From Stramonita haemastoma (Eukaryota > Mollusca > Gastropoda > Neogastropoda > Muricidae), in the NCBI GenBank assembly GCA_030674155.1, contig CM060335.1, forward strand, positions 52,990,861 to 53,054,860: a stretch of DNA of 64,000 bases, read 5' to 3'. A program made the translations under genes and the position numbers. The stretch's first letter is position 1; each line of letters begins with the position of its first letter. Below the pieces are notes generated by a model that was given only the letters and a program-made list of their open reading frames with translations, was not told the DNA's origin and did not search any database. Below, piece after piece: positions 44,580 to 56,802 of this stretch.

Positions 44580-45059
44580 GGCTTTTCTACTCGTGAAATT
44601 CCACTGTACGTCTAAGTCTTTAGTGATGACTATGACTCTCTGACTAGGAGGCTTGACTGTCACAGTCCTTACGTGCTGCAGCCCTGGGGGCTAGTTGGCC
44701 TTTGGAGAACATCTCCAACGCTGACTGTCCCATGCCTTCTTGGCCGCGAGAGTGTCGGGGGGGGGGGGGGGCTGCTGTGGGCAAGGCATCTCCACTATAA
44801 TCCAACTTCTGCCCAATTTCCAAAACAGCAGCTGCCTCCTCTGCTGTTTTGGAGGTCATTGTCGAACGCGACAGACAAACAAAGAAGTATAATCTATGTG
44901 TATGTGCATATGTATGTACAAGTGTACGTGCATGGTGTGTGTTTCTACGTGTATGTCTATTGTGCCTATGGTCGTCTGCTTTATGTGCTAGGCCAATGAT
45001 GTGAGCACTACCCATGGACTTGCTAATGCCTCATTTTGTTTGACATGATTGTACAATAG
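44580..45059. other. Spacer ahead of block 5
   Basis: Unidentified sequence with a G14 run near 44757 and an inverted pair CAAAACAGCAG/CTGCTGTTTTGG (44822-44853). It ends with CTAGGCCAATGATGTGAGCA and CATGGACTTGCT, which recur before block 2 (31515) and, more diverged, near 38255. Confidence 0.5.
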
Positions 45060-46285
45060 ACAAAGACATGAAAGAAGAGGACATGGAGAAAGAAGAAACA
45101 GAAGAAAGGACACAAGGCAAAGCAGCTAACGATGAAACAAGCGACGACAAAAAAGAGAACAGAAAAGAAAACAACAGATTTTTATGACGAGGACGACACC
45201 GAAGAAGAAAGATTAAAGGTGAAGGGAAGACGAGAAGGATGGTGAAAAGAGAAGGAGAAGAAGAGGAGGGGGAGGAAGAAGAAGGAGGAGGAGGAGAAGG
45301 AAGAAGAAGAAGAAGAAGAAGAAGAAGAAGAAGAAGAAGAAGAAGAAGAAGAAGAAGAAGAGAGGAGGAGGAGGAGGAGAGAGGAGGAGAGGAGGAGGAG
45401 GAGGAGGAGGAGGTGACCACCACCAACAACAAAAACAAAAACAAAAACAACAGATTGACGAACAACTAGAAGAAAAAGAAGAGCGAGGAATGAACAAGAA
45501 AAAATGAAAAAGAAGTCAAAGAGGATAATGCAGAAGATATCGAAGACGACAAAGAAGATGTCTGTGAAGAAATATGCGACAACAAAGGAGGAAAATGACA
45601 AAGAAGACAGTGCCACAGAAGACAGTGCCACAAAGAATGACAGTGCCAAAAGAAGACGGTGCCAAAGAAGATGACTAAAAATAACCAACAAGAAGAGAAA
45701 AAATAAAGACAACACAGACAAGAAAAAGAAAGGACAAGAGAAAAGACAACACAGACAAAGAAATAAGAAAAACGACAGGGGGACAAAGAAAAAAGCTTCC
45801 TGACAAAGAGAAGAAAAAACATCAGGGCAAAATAAAGCTCAGGACAACACGAAGAAAAAAAGGAGGAGAAAGTTCAGAGGAAGAAAAGACAAGACACAAC
45901 AAACGAGAAGAAAGCAAGGAAGAAAGACACGACATCAACAACGAGCAAAAGGAGAAGGAAAGAAATCACAGAAGTAGAAGAGAGGAAAAGAAAGAATCTT
46001 CGAAGAAGAAGAAGAAAGAAGAAGAAGAAGAAGAAGAAGAAGAAGAAGAAGAAGAAGAAGAAGAAGAAGAAAAAGAAGGAAGAAGAGAAGAAAAAGGAAA
46101 AGAAAAGGAGAAAAAAAGAAGGAATCTTTAAAGTAGAAGAAGAAAAGAAAGAAGAAGAGGAGAAAAAAAGAAGAAAGAATAGAAGTAGAAGAAGATGAAA
46201 AGAAGGAAGAAGAGGAGAAAAAAAGAAGGGAAAGAAAGACAGGAAGACAGACACACAAGACACTAGAGGGACAAGAAGACTAGAA
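45060..46285 (+). other. Polypurine block 5
   Basis: Starts after ATGATTGTACAATAG| with ACAAAGACATGAAAGAAG, contains AAGCAGCTAACGATGAAAC (like 31645), a GAA run (45295-45360), a GACAGTGCCACAGAAGA repeat (45598-45665) and a second GAA run (46010-46075). It lacks the AGCAGATGAAGACAA end and the CTG|GTGAGT donor, and dissolves into CT/CTGT microsatellite. Confidence 0.4.
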
Positions 46286-46304
46286 ACACTCACACTGATC
46301 TCCA

Positions 46305-46720
<416 letters not shown>

Positions 46721-46734
46721 GCCCTTTCCTTTTC

Positions 46735-47125
46735 TTCTGTTCTCTCCTTCCTATTATTCTTTCTCTCCACCCTTCCTCTTCTTTCTCTCCACCCTCCCTC
46801 TTTCTTTCTCTCCACCCTTCCTCTTTCTTCTCTCCACCTTCCTCTTCCTTTTCTCTCCACCCTCCTCTTTCTTTCTCTCCACCCTTCCTCTTTCTTTCTT
46901 TCTCTCCACCCTCCCTCTTTCTTTCTCTCCACCCTTCCTCTTTCTTTCTCTCCACCTTCCTCTTTCTTTCTCTCCACCCTTCCTCTTTCTTTCTTTCTCT
47001 CCACCCTCCCTCTTTCTTTCTCTCCACCCTTCCTCTTTCTTTCTTTCTCTCCACCCTTCCTCTTTCTTTCTCTCCACCCTTCCTCTTTCTTTCTCTCCAC
47101 CCTTCCTCTTTCTTTCTCTCCATCT
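46735..47125. repeat. 23-bp CT-rich minisatellite
   Basis: About 15 units of CCTCTTTCTTTCTCTCCACC plus CTT. Some have an extra CTTT (27 bp) and some are shortened. It is a pure pyrimidine strand with ACC punctuation. Confidence 0.92.
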
Positions 47126-47289
47126 ACCCCTTATCTACCCTGCCCCCCCCCCCCACCCCCTACCCCTCCTCCTTTTTTCCTCTCATTCCCTCTCTACTCT
47201 CCTACTTTCTTCAACACTTCTCCTCCCTCCTTTATTTTTCTCTCTTTCATTCCGTTTCTTCTCATGCCGACAGCTCCATTCCGCCATTT

Positions 47290-47365
47290 AATTCCGTTGT
47301 GTTGCGTTGCGTCACGTCGCGTCACGTCACGTTGCGATGCGTTGCGTTATGTTGCGGTGCACCGC
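47290..47365. repeat. Pentamer array GTTGC/GTCAC
   Basis: Fifteen or so 5-bp words of the form G(T/A)(T/C)(G/A)C in a row, such as GTTGCGTTGCGTCACGTCGC, rich in CpG. Flanks are CT-rich. Confidence 0.85.
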
Positions 47366-47815
47366 GTTCCAAAAAGTTGTGCTTGTGTTCAGTGCCGGGG
47401 GTTTCGGTTCCTCCCGTGTCCTTCTGACAGTGCACTGTGCTTCAAGCTTTCCTTTCTCTCTTTTTCCCCCCTCCCCTTTTTTGCCTTGGCAGACCCCTCT
47501 CTCCTTTCTCCTCCCTCTCCTCTTCTCTCTCTCTCCTTCGCTCTTCTCTGTTTCCTTCTTTTCCTCCTTTCATTTCGTCTCCCGTCCTGCTGTCCTCTCC
47601 TTTCTTTCCCTGTCCCTCTCCAGTCTGATCTGTCTTCTTCCTTCTCCTCGCTCCTGTCTTTCTGCTGCTTCATCCTCCTCCTCCTCATTCTTTTGCTGCT
47701 TCCCGCCTCCTTCCTCTCTTTCTTCTTCCCTTCCTTTTCCCCTTCCTTCCTTCCCCTCCTCCAACCCCCCCCTCCCACTCTCCGTGGGCGTGTTTGTGAG
47801 CATGCGTGTGTGTGA
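47366..47815. other. Pyrimidine-rich spacer
   Basis: CT-rich DNA without clear periodicity. The frames seen in it are low in complexity, and no gene is supported. Confidence 0.6.
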
Positions 47816-47819
47816 ATGC

Positions 47820-48037
<218 letters not shown>

Positions 48038-48326
48038 ACGGGGAGAGACGAGTGTAAATGTATGGGTGGGCTCACAAATGCATGCGTGTGTGATGCCAGT
48101 TGAAGGAGTGTTTTGCATTCAAATCTGATTCAAAAGACATGAATCTATTGTGCAGATGACCAGTGACTGTTTCTAAAATAATGTCTTGCTGTGTTTTCAT
48201 TGTCACCGAATTCACCTTTTTATGACATAGAATGTTGTTTGCCTTAAGTGAGCACGATGTAATTCAATATTCTTGTACACAACACTCTGCGCACATTGGA
48301 CTAACCTAAGACAGTTTTTTTTAAAT

Positions 48327-49106
48327 ATGGTAACTGTTGACGGACTAGCAGGATCAGAACAAGAGCTTGCCAGACTAACAGAACACCTGAACAAGGCCTT
48401 TAGAACATACGGCATGGAAATCAGTGCAGAATAGACCAAACTGGTGACCAATAACACCAAGGGCATCAGCACTGATATCAGGGTCAATGACCAGAAGCTG
48501 GAAATGGTTCAAAGCTTCAAGTACTTGGGAGCTGTTGTATCAGACAAGGGGTTCAAGCCAGAGGTTGTATGCAGGATTGCACAGACAATAGCAGCACTGT
48601 CAAAACTTAACACCATCTGGAAAGATAAAAAATATTTCACTCAACCCCAAGATCAGACTAATGCGCTCCCTTGTCGTATCCATATTCCTGTGTGCCTGTG
48701 AATCGTAGACCCTGACTGCATATTTGAGAGAAGGGTACAGGCGGTAGAGATGAGATGCTTCCGGAGACTCCTTGGCATCTCCTACAGAGACCACATAAGC
48801 AACGAAGAGGTGCATAACAGAATCCAGCAAACCATTGGTCCCTACGAAAACCTATCGATAGCAAAGAAGCGTAAACTTAAATGGTATGGGCATGTCACAA
48901 GATCAAAAGGACTTGCAAAAACAATACTGCAAGGCACTGTCTAAGGAGGAAGAAAAAGAGGCAGACCAAGGAGGAGATGGGAGGACAAGCATCAGCGAAT
49001 GGACAGGCCTAGAACTCAACAAAATTTTGAGAAAGGCAGAACACGAGAAGGAATGGAGGGAACTGGTTGTCAAGTCTTCAGGGATGCCCCCACGGTCGCC
49101 AGACTA

Positions 49107-49107
<1 letters not shown>
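48327..49107 (+). pseudogene. RTE-like LINE, 3' coding remnant
   Basis: Starts just inside the RT catalytic region (DGLAGSEQELARLTEHLNKA follows the FADD motif in relatives), then TYGMEISAE, a stop (TAG near 48431), SFKYLGAVVSDKGFKPE, MRCFRRLLGISYRD, KRKLKWYGHVTRSKGLAKT, ILQGTV and stop, and after a shift ISEWTGLELNKILRKAEHEK to a stop at 49107. It parallels residues 771-1020 of the intact element at 10808-13912 (FKYLGS, KLMWFGH, ILQGTVEG) but is clearly a different, older lineage. The 5' part is lost, as usual for incomplete reverse transcription. Confidence 0.85.
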
Positions 49108-49160
<53 letters not shown>

Positions 49161-49183
49161 TAGATAGATAGATAGATAGATAG
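49107..49183 (+). repeat. (TAGA)n tail of the LINE remnant
   Basis: A tetranucleotide run directly after the stop codon of the RTE-like remnant, interpreted as its 3' tail, since expanded. Confidence 0.85.
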
Positions 49184-49574
49184 CAATGTTCTGAAAATAC
49201 AATAGTTTGTGAAGGATTTCAGCTATGAGCTGTACGCTGCACTTGACGTTTGTGTTTTGAATGCTTGTGTTGACATTGTCAGGTATAACTCTATTATCAA
49301 CTTTGGTCCCAGTTGTGCTTTGAGCAGTGTTTTGTTCTGCAGCCTTGAGCTAAGAACTGTTTGAATTGTTTGGTTTAAGGCAGCACTTTATTCATGATTT
49401 TGGAATATGCATATTTAGCTGCTCTATTTTTGGTACATGCCAAGGTGTATAATTATGGCAAACCCTTTTCAAAGATTACGTGAATTTATTTTTCATTTTC
49501 TTCATGCTTTTTTTCTTCTTCCATTTGAATTGTATTGTGGCCAAAGGCCGAAGTACAAAATCATTTCACTGTAC

Positions 49575-49579
<5 letters not shown>
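49184..49579. other. Spacer with LINE-like 3' end
   Basis: Unique DNA, then TTGTATTGTGGCCAAAGGCC, GAAGTACAAAATCATTTCAC just before a CT tract. That wording resembles the 3' end of a non-LTR element, but no coding part is attached. Confidence 0.35.

Positions 49580-49645
<66 letters not shown>
49580..49645. repeat. (CT)n microsatellite
   Basis: About 65 bp of CT. Confidence 0.97.
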
Positions 49646-49646
<1 letters not shown>

Positions 49647-49697
49647 TTCTTTCTTTTTCTTTCTTCTCCGACACCGTTTAGTTTAGTTTATACACAG

Positions 49698-50234
49698 AAA
49701 ATGAAATTTGCCATGGACACATTCAAAGATGACACGCCCACTGGCCCTCCTCGCTGTTATGTTCAACTCGCACGTGCAACACGGCAAGCCGTCTCCTCTC
49801 CGTCAAGCTTGTGTGATGTTGACCCAGTGCCATTGACAGTGTGAATTGGCGCTTGAAGACTGGAATTACGACTCTAACACTGACAAGGATACTGACAATG
49901 AAGATGTCATGACTGTGGTAGTCGCGCACCAACATAACCGCCTGTGACACTGACAACGCCTGTGACACTGACAGAGTGCATCTCTACAGAGGATGGGACA
50001 GAGAACAGCAAGAGAGGGAAACCATTCCTAACGAGTACAGAAAGTACAGCTGCCGTCAAGGAAGCAAGAGACAGCACCACTGTGTCCAGTGCAGATTACA
50101 GGATGTTGATGGAACTTGTACAAAAACTTGAAAACACAATGGACAGAGGCTTCCAGTCATTAATGAAAGCAGCTGAAGACGGGAATTTTCTGGACACGTC
50201 CAGTGACCAGCCAGCAGTACAACCACACCGCTAA
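49698..50234 (+). other. Unrecognised coding-like remnant
   Basis: Two non-repetitive frames. The first (from ATG 49698) reads MKFAMDTFKDDTPTGPPRCY and stops at about 49844. The second, 49944-50234, gives up to 96 residues with an amphipathic stretch MLMELVQKLENTMDRGFQSL. Composition is ordinary and protein-like, unlike the rest of the region, but the frames are separated by stops, no splice sites were convincing, and no family was recognised. It could be a decayed retroelement ORF1 or a host exon. Confidence 0.25.
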
Positions 50235-50417
50235 TGCCGCTCTGTGACAGTTTCTGGGTCCCTGCTACCACATCGGTTATCGGCCAGTTATTACCAGTGA
50301 CATCCACATAAACTATGTATAAACAATACCGCGGTTTGGTTACCACTCGCGAAGAACCCCCATCTTCCCGTTTGTGAGTTGGTTGAAAAAAAACTAACAT
50401 TATAAATCTCTCTTCTT

Positions 50418-50561
<144 letters not shown>

Positions 50562-50791
50562 ATTCCTTCATTCTTCATGAAAGATTTACGAAGAAGAATT
50601 AAGAAAGAAGAAGAAGAGGAAATCGCAAAGAAAAATAATTGCGAAGAACAAAAAAAATTGCAAAGGAAAAGAAATGCGAAGAAGAATTGAGAAGAAAAAG
50701 AATTGAGGAAAACAATTGCGGAGAAGAAGAATTAGTAATAATAATGATAATTATAATAATCATCATAATAATCTCTCATCATCATCATAAT

Positions 50792-50794
<3 letters not shown>

Positions 50795-50862
<68 letters not shown>

Positions 50863-50920
50863 GGCGGTGGTGGCGGTTGTGGTGGTGTGGTGGTGGTGGT
50901 GAGTGATGATGATGATGATA

Positions 50921-50962
<42 letters not shown>

Positions 50963-51025
50963 AAGTTGATGTTGATGATGTTGATGATGATAATGATGAT
51001 GATGATGATGATGATGATGGTGGAT
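50795..51025. repeat. (GAT)n/(GGT)n microsatellite
   Basis: GAT runs at 50795-50850, 50905-50960 and 50985-51020, with a GGT run between the first two. Confidence 0.96.
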
Positions 51026-51099
51026 GGTGGTGGTGGAGGTCTAGGTGATATATTTTTGCATAGTGAGTATGATGGGAGGAACAGAAGGAGGGGGAGACA

Positions 51100-52240
51100 G
51101 AAGAGGATAAGGATGAGGAGGGAAAGAAGGAGGTGGAGGAAGAAAAGGTAGAGGAGGAGGTGGAAGAGGTGGAGGAAGAGGGTGGAGGAAGAGGAGAGGT
51201 GGAGGAAGAGGAGAGGTGGAGGAAGAGGAGGAAGTGAAAGAGGAAAACGAAGAGGAGGTGGAGGAAGAGAAGGAGGTGGAGGAAGAGGCGGTGGAGGAAG
51301 AGAAGGCGGTGGAGGAGAGAAGAGGAGGAGGTGGGGGGGAAGAGAAGGAGGTGGAGGAAGAGAAGGCGGTGGAGGAGGAAGAGGAGAAGGAAAAAGAGAT
51401 ATGGAGGAGGAGGTGGAGGAGAAGGTGGAAGAAGAGGAGGTGATGGAGGAAGAGGAGGAGGTGATGGAGGAAGAGGAGAAGGTGGAGGAAGAGGAGGTGA
51501 TGGAGGAAGAGGAGGTGATGGAGGAAAGAGGAGGTGATGGAGGAGGAAGAGAAGGAGGGGTGGTGGAAGAGATGATGGAGGAAGAGGAGGAGGTGAAGAG
51601 AGAGGAGGGATGGAGGAAGAGGTGATGAGGAAGAGGAGGAGGTGATGGAGGAAGAGGAGGTGGTGTGGAGGAAGAGGAGGTGGTGGTGGAGGAAGAGGGG
51701 TGGTGGTGGAGGAAGAGGAGGAGGTGGTGGGAGGAAGAGGAGAGGGGAGGAGGAAGAGGAGGTGGTGATGGAGGAAGAGGAGGAGGTGGATGGAGAGAGC
51801 AGGAGGTGAGGAGGAGGAGAGGTGATGAAGGAAGAGGAGGAGGTGATGGAGGAAGAGGAGGAGGTGGTGGAGGGAGAGGAGAGAGGGGTGGTGGAGGGAG
51901 AGGAGGAGGTGGTGGAAGTGGAGGAAGAGGAGGAGGAGGAAGTGGAGGTGGTGATGGAGGAAGAGGTGATGGAGGAAGTGGAGGTGGTGATGGAGGAAGA
52001 GGAGGTGGAGGAAGAGGAGGAGGTGGTGGAGGAAGAGGAGGAGGTGGTGGAGGGAGAGGAGGAGGTGGAGGAAGAGGAGGTGGAGAAAGAGGAGGTGGAG
52101 GAAGAGGAGGTGGAGGAAGAGGAGGAGGTGGAGGAGGAGGATGAAGAAGAGGATGTGGAGGAAGAGGTGGAGGAGGAAGAGGGGGAGGTGGATGAGGGGG
52201 CGGAGGAAAAGGAAGAGGTGGGGAGGAAGAGGAGGAGGTG
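51100..52240 (+). repeat. GGA/GGT minisatellite within block 6
   Basis: Units of GGAGGAAGAGGAGGTGATGG and GGTGGAGGAAGAGG with strong G skew, related in wording to 21786-23141 and 31990-32630. Confidence 0.92.
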
Positions 52241-52689
52241 ATGGAGGAAGAGGAGGAGGCAATGGAGGAGGAGGAGGAAGAGGAGGAGGAAGAGAAGGAG
52301 GAAGAGGAGGACGAGAATGAGGAGAAGTTGGAGGAGGAGGAAAATGAGGAAGAGGAAGAAGAGAAGGAGGAGGAAGAGAAGGAGGAGGAATACACGGAGG
52401 AAGAGAATGAGGAGGAGGAGGAGGAGGAAGAACAGAAGGAGGAGGAGGAAGAGAAGGAAGAGGAGGAGGAAGAGAAATAGGAGAAGGAAGAGGAGGAGGA
52501 GGAAGAGAGAAAGAGAAGAAGGAGGAAGAGAAGGAGGAAAAGAAGGAGAAGGAGGAGGAGGAAGAGAAGGAGGAGGAGAACGAGGAGAAGAAGGAGGAGG
52601 AGAACGAGGAAGAGGAGAAGATGGAAAAGGAGGAGAACAATAAGTACAGGTAGGAGTAAATGGCTGTGTGGCTGTGAATGTGTGTACGT

Positions 52690-52696
52690 GTAGATA

Positions 52697-52768
<72 letters not shown>
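52690..52768. repeat. (GT)n microsatellite
   Basis: About 75 bp of GT, again just downstream of a purine-block donor. Confidence 0.97.
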
Positions 52769-52770
<2 letters not shown>

Positions 52771-52883
52771 ATACTTAGTTTATATCGTGCGCAATAACTG
52801 CTAGGTAAAGGACATGTTACATGTTTCAGTTTGTGTTGCCAAGATGCTGTTCCTTTCTTATTTCTGAAGCTAAATTCATATCC

Positions 52884-53001
52884 ATAAGGCCAGCTCTATA
52901 AGGTCAGCTCTATGAGGTAAACTCCATGAGGTCAGCTCTATGAGGTCAACTCCATGAGGTCAGCTCTATGAGGTCAGCATGAGGTCGACTCCATGAAGTC
53001 G
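52884..53001 (+). repeat. 14-bp array with AGGTCA half-sites
   Basis: Eight or nine 14-bp units of the type CTCTATGAGGTCAG. AGGTCA occurs at 52901, 52929, 52943, 52957 and 52971, with AGGTAA at 52915, AGGCCA at 52887 and AGGTCG at 52982, so half-sites are spaced exactly 14 bp apart through most of the array. The last units lead into GGAAAAATCCCTATC, which, inverted, resembles sequence near 55085. Confidence 0.9.
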
Positions 53002-53017
53002 GAAAAATCCCTATCAC

Positions 53018-53022
53018 GCACG

Positions 53023-53095
<73 letters not shown>

Positions 53096-53290
53096 ACACA
53101 CATACATACATACATACATACATACATACATACATACATACATACATACATACATACATACATACATACATACATACATACATACACACACACCAGTGCG
53201 TGCACGCGCGCTCACACGCACGCAAGCACACACGCGCGCGCCCGCGCGCGCGCTCACACAAGCACGTAGCCTACACACACACGTGCGTGC
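53018..53290. repeat. (CA)n, (CATA)n and CA/GC cluster
   Basis: CA at 53028-53100, CATA at 53100-53187, then mixed CACG/CGCG to about 53290. Confidence 0.97.
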
Positions 53291-53770
53291 ACACATTTTT
53301 TTTAGGTTAAAAAAGCATAAAATGTCAGATAAACAAATAAGTTGGATTCAAATCTTATTTTACAATTCATAATTCACAATAGTTTATTCCCGTGAACTTT
53401 TGTGAGCTATAGAGAAACAAAGAGCATAGGCCTACATAAATATCAATAAATGATTGACGGGAATAACGAGGAAGAGCAAAACGCAAGTACACAAAAGACG
53501 ATAATAATGAAAATGAATTAGACATGGCTATACGTTCTTAGGGTTGATGATCCTAAATAATGTAGATGGTAAATACTTTATTGTTCATGTACTTTCAGTA
53601 CAGGTATCTGTAGTCATAAAAGAGAGAGAGAGAGCAATAACAAAAGTTACATAGATGATAGGGAAAACTGAGCCAGTAACTGAATAAGACATCAGCATCA
53701 TGGATCAGACTAAACGAAAAAGCTAAGGCTAAACATTAAGAATAATACAATCTTTCCAGAATAAATTATT
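53291..53770. other. Unique AT-rich spacer
   Basis: No coding or repeat signal, apart from a short GAGAGAGA run near 53620. Confidence 0.6.
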
Positions 53771-53780
53771 ACCACACTCT

Positions 53781-53960
53781 CTTCAAATGTCACCAGGCAG
53801 GCCCTCGACTGGAGCCCACAAGGGAAGCTGAAAGTAGGCGACCAAAACAGACCTGGCGCAGAGGCATTGAAGCAGAGATGAAGGCAGCCAGAATGACGTG
53901 GGCCGAGCTGAAGAGGATCTCCAGAACCGAGTCCATTGGAGGAGTGTTATTGCGAACCTT
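53781..53960 (+). pseudogene. LINE ORF2 extreme C-terminus, fragment
   Basis: Reads LDWSPQGK, then in a shifted frame RPKQTWRRGIEAEMKAARMTW and AELKRI, then, shifted again, NRVHWRSVIANLCSQG. The GKR-GRPK-TWRR...E...TW pattern is the known C-terminal tail of many invertebrate non-LTR reverse transcriptases. Only this tail remains. Confidence 0.65.
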
Positions 53961-54305
53961 TGTTCCCAAGGATAGCCTAGTGGTCAGAACATTGCGCTCG
54001 CAATTTGACGACCCAGGTTCGAGTCCGGTCGAGGAGATTTTGTCCTGGAGTTAACATCAGTGCTGACTCCACTCTCCCCAAAAGTCCTTCGGATGAGACT
54101 TTAAACCGAGGCCTCGTGTGCGAACGTACGCAGAACATATTGCGCACACGTTAAATCCTGATCCGCTTTTCATAAGAGTAGGCCATTGTGTGCCGGTGGG
54201 AACAGATGACATTTACAAAAACTGCATACACATGGGAACTGGATGTAAAAAAGCACAAGAGTACTTATTCCATTATCCTCGGTATAAAAGAATAAATAAA
54301 TAAAA
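53960..54305 (+). mobile_element. SINE family 1, near-complete copy
   Basis: The best copy in the window. The A-box-like TAGCCTAGTGGTCAGAACAT (53967) and B-box GGTTCGAGTCC (54013) form a tRNA-related head. The body has GAGTTAACATCAGTGCTGAC, AAAGTCCTTCGGATGAGAC, CAGAACATATTGCGCACACG, CGCTTTTCATAAGAGTAGGC and GTGCCGGTGGGAACAGATGA, and the end is CATTATCCTCGGTATAAAAG followed by (AAATA)n. Transcription by RNA polymerase III from the internal boxes is the family norm. Confidence 0.88.
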
Positions 54306-54496
54306 TACAAAGTAAACAGGCACAAGTCAAGTAAGTCACACTCTCAACAATCTACGAAAGATAACTGCTGTCTGCTAGAAAATATAATTAGAAAAATTAG
54401 AAAATAAAAAAGCCATATAGAGTTGCTTCCCTTATACCTGATCTGCTAATTAGCCTACTCGATTACTTTAAGCAGTATGTAGATAGGCCTAGCCTA

Positions 54497-54962
54497 CGTC
54501 TGCTCGACTCTTCTCTACGGTGCAGAAACGTGGAGAGTGAACAAGAAGTTGGAGAGCAGGTTGAGAGGCTTTGAGGGGAGGTGCCTGAGGAGGATTCTTA
54601 AGATTAGGTGGGAGCAGAGAGCGACGAATGAGGAAATCTGGAGGAGGACAGGCTTCAACAACATTGTGCTGCAGGTGAAGCAACGGCGCTGGACCTGGCT
54701 TGGCCATGTCTTACGCATAAAGAAAGGCAGACTTCCTCTTGAGGCCTTGTCCTGGGCACCTCCTGGGAAGCAAAACAGAGGCCGACCCCTTGGTACCTGG
54801 AGTAGGACTGTGGAGGAGGAAATGAAGATAATGGGAAAGACCTTCAGAGTTGGAATGAGTTGCGGTGGCTCGACCAAGATAGGACTGCCTGGAGGTCCCT
54901 TGTCTGTGCCTTGTGCTCCCCTCAGCAGGGCCAGGAGGATTGAGTGAGTGAGTGAGTGAGTA
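54497..54962 (+). pseudogene. Second RTE-like LINE 3' remnant with GAGT tail
   Basis: STLLYGAETWRVNKK, then CLRRILKIRWEQRATNEE, VKQRRWTWLGHVLRIKKG, ALSWAPPGKQNRGRP and TWSRTVEEEM. After a one-base shift near 54850, SWNELRWLDQDRTAWRSLVC ends at a TGA followed by (GTGA)n, as in the intact element at 13906. The sequence differs strongly from that element and from 48327-49107, so at least three RTE-like lineages are present. Confidence 0.8.
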
Positions 54963-55009
54963 CGCAGATAGGCTATCTGAAGAGATCAAAGAGAAAACAG
55001 CTGAAGTTA

Positions 55010-55100
55010 CGTTAGATCAGCCCCATGGTGGAGTGGCCTGGATTTCAGACTGGAAGGTTACAGGTTTGAATCCCATAAGAGATGTAGGGATTTTTCGGAC
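55010..55100 (+). mobile_element. tRNA-like SINE head
   Basis: GGTGGAGTGGCCTGGATTTC (A-box-like) and GGTTTGAATCCC (B box) lie about 35 bp apart, then GATGTAGGGATTTTTCGGAC and a GT microsatellite. A related GATAGGGATTTTTCCGAC sits inverted at 52993-53010. The rest of the element is missing. Confidence 0.45.
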
Positions 55101-55187
55101 TATGTGTGTGTGTGTGCTTGTGTGTGTGTGTGCGCGTGCGTGTGTGTGCACGCGTGCGTGTGTGTGTGCGTGTGTATGTGTGTGTGT
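55100..55187. repeat. (GT)n microsatellite
   Basis: A GT tract with GCGCGTGC interruptions. Confidence 0.96.
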
Positions 55188-55649
55188 CAATCAATCAATC
55201 AATCAATCAAATTTTTATTTCCAGATGGTACATTGAGTAAGCAGCGATCTGCTTTTTTCCATCAAGCCATCTATCTAAAGAAAAGAAGAAAAAAAATCAA
55301 AACAATAGCAAAAATCAAATCCTAAACAAAACAAAAAACCAACAAAAGACAAAGTAGAAAATCCCTAGCAAACAAAAAAACCAACGAAAGAAAGAAAAGG
55401 GGAAAAAGCAAACAAACAATTAAAACAACAACAACAAACATTTCACCAACATTAACTTGCTAACATGATTTCAACAACTTTAAAATAAACTATGCCTATA
55501 AATAATACAAGCAACTACTATAACAACAACCAAAAGAGAAAATAAAATAAATAAAATAAATAAATAAAATAAATAAATAAAAATAAAAAATATTTTAAAA
55601 ATCTACTCAAAAGCCATACACACATATGCACATACACCCACACACCCAT

Positions 55650-55727
<78 letters not shown>

Positions 55728-55731
55728 GTGC

Positions 55732-55809
<78 letters not shown>

Positions 55810-55924
55810 TTTGCGCTCTTCCACTCAGCTCGTATACTCGTAGGTACATGCACACATTTAAAGTCTTTTTTTAAAAATCATATAGTGTCAAAAAAAAAAC
55901 CCAACAAAACACACACACACACAA

Positions 55925-55975
<51 letters not shown>

Positions 55976-56028
55976 ACACACACACAACAGCTTATATCAA
56001 TTACAATGTAACCAAAAAACATTAAGAC

Positions 56029-56085
<57 letters not shown>

Positions 56086-56536
56086 CAAATTTTTAAAAAA
56101 ATGAATAAATACAACAACAACAACAACAAATTTTCAAAATAAATAAGTAAAATAATAAAAAATCTATAAGCAATTTATGTCAAATTACAATATCTCTATA
56201 CTTCAATTCATACTTTATATTTTTAAAAGAAGATAAGGAAAAAACAACAAACACAACGATACCTTATGATAATACCCATCATCACTGAGAGGAAATAACA
56301 TATACGCTAACAAACATACAATCAAACAAAAGAAAAACAAAAACAAACAAACAAACAAAAAACACATAAAAACACACCAAAAAACAAACAATCAAACCAA
56401 AACATCAAAAAACCAATCCACACGGATTATATATTAGAAGGAAGAAAAGAAAAAACAACTAAAGCAACAATACCATATGATAATACCCATCACCACTGAG
56501 TGGAATAACATAACAAACATATGGGCATGCACACAC

Positions 56537-56567
<31 letters not shown>

Positions 56568-56771
56568 CAAAATCATATGGTGTCAACAGCTTATATCAAT
56601 ACAATGTCACCAACCATTATTTAAGACTTTAAAAAAATATATATATAAATAAAATAATAATAATAATAATAATAATAAAAATCCATGAAATGTCAATAAG
56701 CAACTTATGTCAGATTACATTATCTCCACACTTCAATTCATACTTATGTTATGAGGAAGAAAAGAAAAAAC

Positions 56772-56802
<31 letters not shown>

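Larger units (their letters stand above)
50580..52649 (+). other. Polypurine block 6
   Basis: Starts with GAAGAATTGCGAAG-type repeats (also seen near 23760 and 24320), continues with AAT and GAT runs, a GGT/GGA minisatellite (51060-52240) and GAA/GGA to 52649, followed by a donor-like TACAG|GTAGGAG. A Glu-rich frame (EEEEEVMEEEEEVVEG) runs about 52238-52480, but such frames arise easily in these repeats. Confidence 0.4.

Noticed and set aside
49437..49690. N-terminal extension of the frame at 49698 through the CT microsatellite
   Set aside because: It passes through a CT tract and LINE-like 3' sequence. Only the part after 49698 looks protein-like.
50763..52640. Minus-strand Ser/Pro/Leu-rich frames of over 500 codons
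   Set aside because: Complement of GGA/GAT repeats. The same region is open in other frames too.
53967..54035. Possible functional tRNA gene
   Set aside because: A and B boxes are present but arms do not close into a convincing cloverleaf, and the sequence continues into a SINE body shared with other copies.
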